Made by a program: the position numbers and the translations under genes | The notes under the pieces: generated by a model | The model's database searches: none | Told to the model about the DNA's origin: nothing | Seen by the model: only the letters and a program-made list of their open reading frames with translations | Shown here: piece by piece, positions 57,057 to 64,000 of the stretch | How the letters are laid out: every line of letters starts with the position of its first letter | Numbering within the stretch: position 1 is the stretch's first letter | Assembly (NCBI GenBank): GCA_037576195.1 | Contig: CM075102.1 | Span: 5,084,001-5,148,000, forward strand | Length of the DNA stretch: 64,000 nt | Reading direction: 5' to 3' | From: Phytoseiulus persimilis | Lineage: Eukaryota > Arthropoda > Arachnida > Mesostigmata > Phytoseiidae

Positions 57057-57062
57057 AATAAA
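57057..57062 (+). promoter_or_regulatory. poly(A) signal AATAAA
   Basis: Hexamer 94 bp after the stop of the acidic frame and just after the 57013-57044 stem-loop. It supports a transcript end here. Confidence 0.5.
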
Positions 57063-58049
57063 TATAGATATTGCAGTAAATCTACTCATGCTTTCTCCTA
57101 GAGTTCCTCAAGTGACTGTTTTCTCGAGTTCTCCCCAATTGTCAGTCAAAGGAGTGGCATCCCTCAGAATGTCCTGAGGGCTCTCCCCAATCCTCTGTGA
57201 ACGATGTCCGATGTCGATGTTGAAGAACGGTAGCATGATAAAAGTCTAGCTACCTCGGTTCTCGCTGATTGAGCTTCTACGGTCGAACCGAAAACCCCAT
57301 CGACCAAAGCGGAGGGATTCATCTGTGGCGTACGCATAGGCCCCAGCGCTAAGACTCTAGCACATTACATCCATGTCACACAAGGAACACACATTCCACA
57401 TAGAAGATTGAGCCGCCTGAAGGTTTACAGAGCGAGATGGAATGTACATTTTTCATTTAAGCATCAACTTTTCGAATAAGATCGAGCAAGGCTGCAATTG
57501 ATCAATATACGAGGGCTGCATCTCATCTGCATTGAACTCGCCCGGTGGTTAATGGTCACCATCAGCTGGCGAGGGGATCCTTGGATACTTGGTGAGCTCT
57601 CGAGCTCAAACCGCAGAATCTATGAATGGGCAGTGCTATATTGCCCCGATTCCCAGGAACATAGATGTGATTCCTCGTGGGTAGATATTTGAATGGTTCC
57701 TTGCATATCAGAATTGGTAACTGGGTATCTGGCCAACGAACACAGCATGGAGCACCATGCTCGATCGCTTCGCGTCTCTGTTCTCCACTAGGAACACATA
57801 CACTGCCCGACATAATGATAGCACATAGCGACTTTCCAGGATCCTTCGATCTTATTCTGCGGGCAACCTCGTCATCCGCTCTCAGACCGATGACAGATTC
57901 ATTCAGGCGTTCCCGGGTTAGTTTCCGTCCCTCCCAGAACTCCAGCTCGATTCTAATTCAGAAAAATGCGATTTTGCAGGATGACAGAAGAATAGCACAT
58001 TTATTGCCGAACTGCAAAATCGTGAGTCGAGGTGGTTGAGGACTCTCTC
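57063..58049. other. 1 kb with no recognised gene
   Basis: No coding region recognised. The right part (from about 57960) is 3' untranslated sequence of the Tc1 element on the minus strand, with a reverse-strand AATAAA near 58000. Confidence 0.45.
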
Positions 58050-59045
58050 TCAATAGCCTGTGGAGCCGCCTTGGGCTTCTAATACGGCGACCATGCGTAG
58101 GGGAAGTGATCTGAACAGATCGCGCACGTAATTTTGAGGAAGATTTTCTCATTCTTGCGTTTTTGCCACTTTGAGCTCATCAATGGCGGAAAACTGACGA
58201 TTCTCTCGGTACACCGCTCGAGACAGATGTCCTCAGACATTCTCGATTATGTTCAAGTCAGGTGACCTCGTCAGGCCACTTGAGACAGGCAATCCTTTTT
58301 CGCGCGAAGTAAGCTTCCACGTGTCCTGCAGCGTGCACAGCGACATTATCCTGTTGGTACATGAACGGACGAGATGGGAACGCCACGGCATCGGGTTTTC
58401 TGAACGGTCGTATTTGCGGTTTGATGATCCTCAAGAAGGTTTTCGCGTCCATACGCCCGGGAGCAAAGACTATATCCGTTCTTCGATAGTAACCAATTCC
58501 GGCCCACACCTTGTCACCGCCACCACCCATTTGACGTCTGAAGACGCGTTTCTCTTCCTTTCTCAGGTCATGAAGGTGGTACGCGTAGCCATCAGGACCA
58601 TTCGAGGTGAATCTCTTTTCCTCCGAGAACAGAACACCGTACCACGCGGCACTCCATCGGACATGCTCGCGAGCGATCTCTATTCGATTGAGTTTGCGAA
58701 TCGGTTCTAGGGCCGGACAGCGTAACTTCTCCCTTTTCAAGTGTAGAGCACGCTTGAACACTCTTTGCACCATCCGTTCACTGCAGGACACTCCCGCATC
58801 TCCTCAGCCGACCGAGAACTGTTCCACGCGGCTCGTAGAAGAGTTCTTTTTTGTCGTAACGTGATTACACTTGGACGTCCCGAGCTCCTCTTCTTTACAT
58901 GACCCTCTGGGTCGGCCACGAAGTTGCTGATCACCTTCCGGCTGCGACCGGTCATCCGAGAAGTGTCCGTTTGCGACTTTTTCTGGGTAGGAAGTCGCAG
59001 GATCACAATTTTTTCACTTGCAACGAGAGCCTCGCCTCGACCCAT
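58050..59045 (-). pseudogene. Tc1-like transposase, broken
   Basis: The start MGRGEALVASEKIVILRL at 59045 is the usual Tc1/Tc3-type beginning. The helix-turn-helix part continues with MTGRSRKVISNFVADPEGHV and the GRPS hook. The catalytic part has VLFSEEKRFTSNGPDGYAYH, YQQDNVAVHAAGH (second Asp) and RSPDLNIIENV (third position Glu), ending in GGSTGY at 58050. The first catalytic Asp (normally FSDEK) is Glu here. Frameshifts occur near 58780, 58270 and 58160, and a TGA replaces the Trp after IENV, so it is inactive. The 5' end is not bounded by a recognisable inverted end: about 120 bp upstream of the start the sequence turns into the 45-bp minisatellite. Confidence 0.92.
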
Positions 59046-59169
59046 GGCGGGATCAGCACCGAAATGGAGTGGAGAGAATCCGGCAACGAGGAGGCTTATT
59101 GTGGACCCAACTTCATTGTCATATTTGTTCACGCGAGCGTCTCAACCAGGATTCTCCGCTAACGCTGAC

Positions 59170-62100
59170 TATGCTTTTCAAAAGCTGGAGGGGTGATTCC
59201 GGAACCAATCTGAACATACTTTTCAAAACGTGGAGGGGTGATTTCGGAACCGATCTGACCATCACTTTCCAAGCCTGGAGGGGTGATTCGTGGACCAATC
59301 TGACCATCACTCTCCAACTCTGGAGGAGTGATTTCGGAACCAATCTGAACATACTTTTCAAAACGTGGAGGGGTGATTTCGGAACCGATCTGACCATCAC
59401 TTTCCAAGCCTGGAGGGGTGATTCGTGGACCAATCTGACCATCACTCTCCAACTCTGGAGGAGTGATTTCGGGACCAATCTCAGCATTACTTTCCAAGTC
59501 TGGGGGGGGAGGGGTGATTCCGAGACCAATATGACCACAACTTTCCAAGTCTGGAGGGGTGATTCCGGGACCAATCTGAGCATTACTTTCCAACTCTGGA
59601 GGGGTGATCCCGAGACCAATCTGAGCATTACTTTCCAACTCTGGAGGGGTGATTCCGGGGCCAATCTGAGCATTTCTTTCCAAATCTGGAGGGGTGATTC
59701 CGAGACCAATCTGAGCATTACGTTCCAACTCCGGAGGGGTGATTCCGGGGCCAATCTGGGCATTACTTTCCAACTCTGGAGGGGTGATTTCGGGGCCAAT
59801 CTGAGCATTACTTTCCAACTCTGGAGGGGTGATTCTGGGGCCAATCTGAGCATTACTTCCCAACTCTGGAGGGGTGATTCCGGGGCAAATCTGAGCATTA
59901 CTTCCCAACTCTGGAGGGGTGATTCCGGGGCAAATCTGAGCATTACTTCCCAAATCTGGAGGGGTGATTCCGAGACCAATCTGAGCATTACTTTCCAACT
60001 CTGGAGGGGTGATTCCGGGGCAAATCTGAGCATTACTCCCCAACTCTGGAGGGGTGATTCCGGGGCAAATCTGGGCATTACTTTCCAACTCTGGAGGGGT
60101 GATTTCGGGGCCAATCTGAGCATTACTTTCCAACTCTGGAGGGGTGATTCTGGGGCCAATCTGAGCATTACTTCCCAACTCTGGAGGGGTGATTCCGGGG
60201 CAAATCTGAGCATTACTTTCCAACTCTGGAAGGGTGATTCTGGGGCCAATCTGAGCATTACTTCCCAACTCTGGAGGGGTGATTCCGGGGCCAATCTGAG
60301 CATTTCTTCCCAACTCTGGAGGGGTGATTCTGGGGCCAATCTGAGCATTACTTCCCAAATCTGGAGGGGTGATTCCGAGACCAATCTGAGCATTACTTTC
60401 CAACTCTGGAGGGGTGATTCCGGGGCAAATCTGAGCATTACTTTCCAACTCTGGAGGGGTGATTCTGGGGCCAATCTGAGCATTACTTCCCAACTCTGGA
60501 GGGGTGATTCCGGGGCGAATCTGAGCATTACTTTCCAACTCTGGAGGGGTGATTCTGGGGCCAATCTGAGCATTACTTCCCAAATCTGGAGGGGTGATTC
60601 CGAGACCAATCTGAGCATTACTTCCCAACTCTGGAGGGGTGATTCCGGGGCCAATCTGAGCATTTCTTCCCAACTCTGGAGGGGTGATTCTGGGGCCAAT
60701 CTGAGCATTACTTCCCAAATCTGGAGGGGTGATTCCGAGACCAATCTGAGCATTACTTTCCAACTCTGGAGGGGTGATTTCGGGGCCAATCTGAGCATCA
60801 CTTTCCAACTCTGGAGGGGTGATTCTGGGGCCAATCTGAGCATTACTTCCCAACTCTGGAGGGGTGATTCCGAGACCAATCTGAGCATTACTTTCCAACT
60901 CTGAAGGGGTGATTCTGGGGCCAATCTGAGCATTACTTCCCAAATCTGGAGGGGTGATTCCGGGGCCAATCTGAGCATTACTTCCCAACTCTGGAGGGGT
61001 GATTCCGGGGCAAATCTGAGCATTTCTTCCCAACTCTGGAGGGGTGATTCTGGGGCCAATCTGAGCATTACTTCCCAAATCTGGAGGGGTGATTCCGAGA
61101 CCAATCTGAGCATTACTTTCCAACTCTGGAGGGGTGATTTCGGGGCCAATCTGAGCATCACTTTCCAACTCTGGAGGGGTGATTCTGGGGCCAATCTGAG
61201 CATTACTTCCCAAATCTGGAGGGGTGATTCCGAGACCAATCTGAGCATTACTTTCCAACTCTGAAGGGGTGATTCTGGGGCCAATCTGAGCATTACTTCC
61301 CAAATCTGGAGGGGTGATTCCGGGGCCAATCTGAGCATTACTTCCCAACTCTGGAGGGGTGATTCCGGGGCAAATCTGAGCATTACTACCCAACTCTGGA
61401 GGGGTGATTCCGGGGCAAATCTGAGCATTACTCCCCAACTCTAGAGGGGTGATTCCGGGGCAAATCTGGGCATTACTTTCCAACTCTGGAGGGGTGATTT
61501 CGGGGCCAATCTGAGCATTACTTTCCAACTCTGGAGGGGTGATTCTGGGGCCAATCAGAGCATTACTTCCCAACTCTGGAGGGGTGATTCCGGGGCAAAT
61601 CTGAGCATTACTTTCCAACTCTGGAGGGGTGATTCTGGGGCCAATCTGAGCATTACTTCCCAAATCTGGAGGGGTGATTCCGAGACCAATCTGAGCATTA
61701 CTTTCCAACTCTGGAGGGGTGATTCCGGGGCCAATCTGGGCATTACTTTCCAACTCTGGAGGGGTGATTCCGGGGCAAATCTGAGCATTTCTTTCCAAAT
61801 CTGGAGGGGTGATTCCGAGACCAATCTGAGCATTACTTTCCAACTCTGGAGGGGTGATTCCGGGGCCAATCTGGGCATTACTTTCCAACTCTGGAGGGGT
61901 GATTTCGGGGCCAATCTGAGCATTACTTTCCAACTCTGGAGGGGTGATTCTGGGGCCAATCTGAGCATTACTTCCCAACTCTGGAGGGGTGATTCCGGGG
62001 CAAATCTGAGCATTACTTTCCAACTCTGGAGAGGTGATTCTGGGGCCAATCTGAGCATTACTTCCCAAATCTGGAGGGGTGATTCCGAGACCAATCTGAG

Positions 62101-63880
62101 CATTACTTTCCAACTCTGGAGGGGTGATTCCGGGGCAAATCTGAGCATTACTCCGCAACTCTGGAGGGGTGATTCCGGGGCCAATCTGAGCATTTCTTTC
62201 CAAATCTGGAGGGGTGATTCCGGGGCCAATCTGAGCATTACTTTCCGACTCTGGATGGGGTGATTCTGGGGCCAATCTGAGCATTACTTCCCAACTCTGG
62301 AGGGGTGATTCCGGGGCAAATCTGAGCATTACTTCCCAACTCTGGAGGGGTGATTCCGGGGCCAATCTGAGCATTTCTTTCCAAATCTGGAGGGGTGATT
62401 CCGGGGCAAATCTGAGCATTTCTTCCCAACTCTGGAGGGGTGATTCTGGGGCCAATCTGAGCATTACTTCCCAAATCTGGAGGGGTGATTCCGAGACCAA
62501 TCTGAGCATTACTTTCCAACTCTGGAGGGGTGATTTCGGGGCCAATCTGAGCATCACTTTCCAACTCTGGAGGGGTGATTCTGGGGCCAATCTGAGCATT
62601 ACTTCCCAAATCTGGAGGGGTGATTCCGAGACCAATCTGAGCATTACTTTCCAACTCTGAAGGGGTGATTCTGGGGCCAATCTGAGCATTACTTCCCAAA
62701 TCTGGAGGGGTGATTCCGGGGCCAATCTGAGCATTACTTCCCAACTCTGGAGGGGTGATTCCGGGGCAAATCTGAGCATTACTACCCAACTCTGGAGGGG
62801 TGATTCCGGGGCAAATCTGAGCATTACTCCCCAACTCTGGAGGGGTGATTCCGGGGCAAATCTGGGCATTACTTTCCAACTCTGGAGGGGTGATTTCGGG
62901 GCCAATCTGAGCATTACTTTCCAACTCTGGAGGGGTGATTCTGGGGCCAATCAGAGCATTACTTCCCAACTCTGGAGGGGTGATTCCGGGGCAAATCTGA
63001 GCATTACTTTCCAACTCTGGAGGGGTGATTCTGGGGCCAATCTGAGCATTACTTCCCAAATCTGGAGGGGTGATTCCGAGACCAATCTGAGCATTACTTT
63101 CCAACTCTGGAGGGGTGATTCCGGGGCCAATCTGGGCATTACTTTCCAACTCTGGAGGGGTGATTCCGGGGCAAATCTGAGCATTTCTTTCCAAATCTGG
63201 AGGGGTGATTCCGAGACCAATCTGAGCATTACTTTCCAACTCTGGAGGGGTGATTCCGGGGCCAATCTGGGCATTACTTTCCAACTCTGGAGGGGTGATT
63301 TCGGGGCCAATCTGAGCATTACTTTCCAACTCTGGAGGGGTGATTCTGGGGCCAATCTGAGCATTACTTCCCAACTCTGGAGGGGTGATTCCGGGGCAAA
63401 TCTGAGCATTACTTTCCAACTCTGGAGAGGTGATTCTGGGGCCAATCTGAGCATTACTTCCCAAATCTGGAGGGGTGATTCCGAGACCAATCTGAGCATT
63501 ACTTTCCAACTCTGGAGGGGTGATTCCGGGGCAAATCAGAGCATTACTCCGCAACTCTGGAGGGGTGATTCCGGGGCCAATCTGAGCATTTCTTTCCAAA
63601 TCTGGAGGGGTGATTCCGGGGCCAATCTGAGCATTACTTTCCGACTCTGGATGGGGTGATTCTGGGGCCAATCTGAGCATTACTTCCCAACTCTGGAGGG
63701 GTGATTCCGGGGCAAATCTGAGCATTACTTCCCAACTCTGGAGGGGTGATTCCGGGGCCAATCTGAGCATTTCTTTCCAAATCTGGAGGGGTGATTCCGG
63801 GGCCAATCTGAGCATTTCTTTCCAAATCTGGAGGGGTGATTCCGAGACCAATCTGACCATATTTTTCAAAATCAGAATGC
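59170..63880. repeat. 45-bp minisatellite array 4 (about 104 copies)
   Basis: Same 45-bp unit as arrays 1-3, but with its own dominant variants (CCGGGGCCAATCTGAGCATT, CCGGGGCAAATCTGAGCATT). The leftmost six units are a different, more diverged type (GAACATACTTTTCAAAACG), the form seen at array edges elsewhere. A local slip with extra G residues lies near 59500. The longest uninterrupted frame in the array is about 1,260 codons (62950-59159 reversed). Confidence 0.97.
61005..63796. repeat. 1,396-bp higher-order tandem duplication within array 4
   Basis: Marker variants recur at an offset of exactly 1,396 bp: GCATTTCTTCC at 61021 and 62417; GCATCA at 61155 and 62551; CTGAAGGGG at 61261 and 62657; CATTACTACC at 61381 and 62777; CCAATCAGAG at 61551 and 62947; CCGACTCTGGATGGGG at 62245 and 63641. 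The length is 31 units plus one base, because of an inserted T in the last marker. The two blocks (about 61005-62400 and 62401-63796) differ at only a few bases that I can see. Confidence 0.9.
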
Positions 63881-63976
63881 TGAACCAGTGAAGGGAGAGA
63901 AAAGTGCCTCGATGGCAGGGAGCGCCGTCCAACCGCGCGCAGCGCGGCCGACTCCAGTCGGCCAAAGGCCGGCTGG

Positions 63977-64000
63977 TCCTCAATAAGTCCCGAAGTTTGG
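63977..64000. other. flank of Helitron 4
   Basis: The sequence begins with the T expected after a Helitron CTRR end and is cut by the window edge. Confidence 0.6.

Larger units (their letters stand above)
59170..63976 (+). mobile_element. Helitron 4: minisatellite array with Helitron 3' end, no 5' end
   Basis: The right border is a Helitron terminus: GTCGGCCAAAGGCCGGCTGG with its hairpin, ending at CTGG 63973-63976 and followed by T. The tail before it (AGAAAAGTGCCTCGATGGCAG) is related to the tail of Helitrons 1 and 3 but has its own GC-rich segment. Going left, the array runs without a break to about 59170, where it meets Tc1 sequence. The TCTATATATA start and the unique 5' part found in Helitrons 1-3 are missing. 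The element is therefore 5'-truncated, or its true start lies further left and it contains the Tc1 copy. Confidence 0.7.

Noticed and set aside
1-64000. tRNA, rRNA or other structured RNA genes
   Set aside because: I looked for tRNA B-box-like GGTTCGAATCC words and rRNA-like conserved stretches and found none in a convincing context.

Overview
The window is eukaryotic, from an invertebrate animal and most likely an arthropod. The evidence is a set of animal transposon families (FLYWCH-type Mutator-like elements, Merlin, Tigger/pogo, Tc1, hAT, Ty3/gypsy, Helitrons), spliceosomal introns of 80-170 bp, AATAAA poly(A) signals, and a few short secreted-protein genes. Base composition is mixed, with many TCGA-type words. 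I cannot name the species. A mite or tick would fit but is not shown. Genes are sparse, and most of the 64 kb is transposon remains, tandem repeats and sequence I do not recognise.

Layout. 0-15 kb: a fresh 197-bp tandem duplication, a two-exon secreted-protein gene on the minus strand (793-1488), a broken Ty3/gypsy fossil (about 2.6-5.2 kb), a secreted-protein gene (6072-6893), an exon of a secreted fibronectin-III protein (10951-12039, minus) and a Tigger-type MITE (12386-12769). 15.7-22 kb: a Mutator-like element with long inverted ends and a broken FLYWCH transposase, a second inverted-ended element directly beside it, a 130-bp tandem repeat and a Merlin transposase fragment. 22.3-31.0 kb: three non-autonomous Helitrons in perfect head-to-tail contact, each filled with a 45-bp minisatellite. 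31-47 kb: an intron-containing FLYWCH-MULE gene (33271-35291), an intronless one (39484-41316) with minisatellites on both sides, and a Tigger transposase (43794-45094). 47-57 kb: a MULE-like MITE with a 10-bp target duplication inside a hAT-like remnant, the C-terminal half of another intron-bearing MULE, a 1.1-kb foldback repeat, and the 3' end of an acidic-protein gene. 57-64 kb: a broken Tc1 transposase joined directly to a fourth Helitron-type minisatellite array that ends in a proper Helitron 3' end at 63976.

The strongest candidate for something new is the Helitron-minisatellite system. Helitron termini (5' TC, 3' hairpin plus CTRR, A^T target) enclose arrays of about 38-104 copies of one 45-bp unit. 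The elements abut with no bases between them, as rolling-circle concatemers would. One array contains a 1,396-bp higher-order duplication. Because 45 is a multiple of three, the arrays give stop-free frames of up to about 1,260 codons on both strands; I treat these as a property of the repeat and not as genes. A second theme is that the four FLYWCH-MULE copies fall into an intron-bearing pair and an intronless pair.

All assignments come from reading motifs by eye. No search or alignment program was run, and copy numbers and repeat borders are approximate unless stated as exact.
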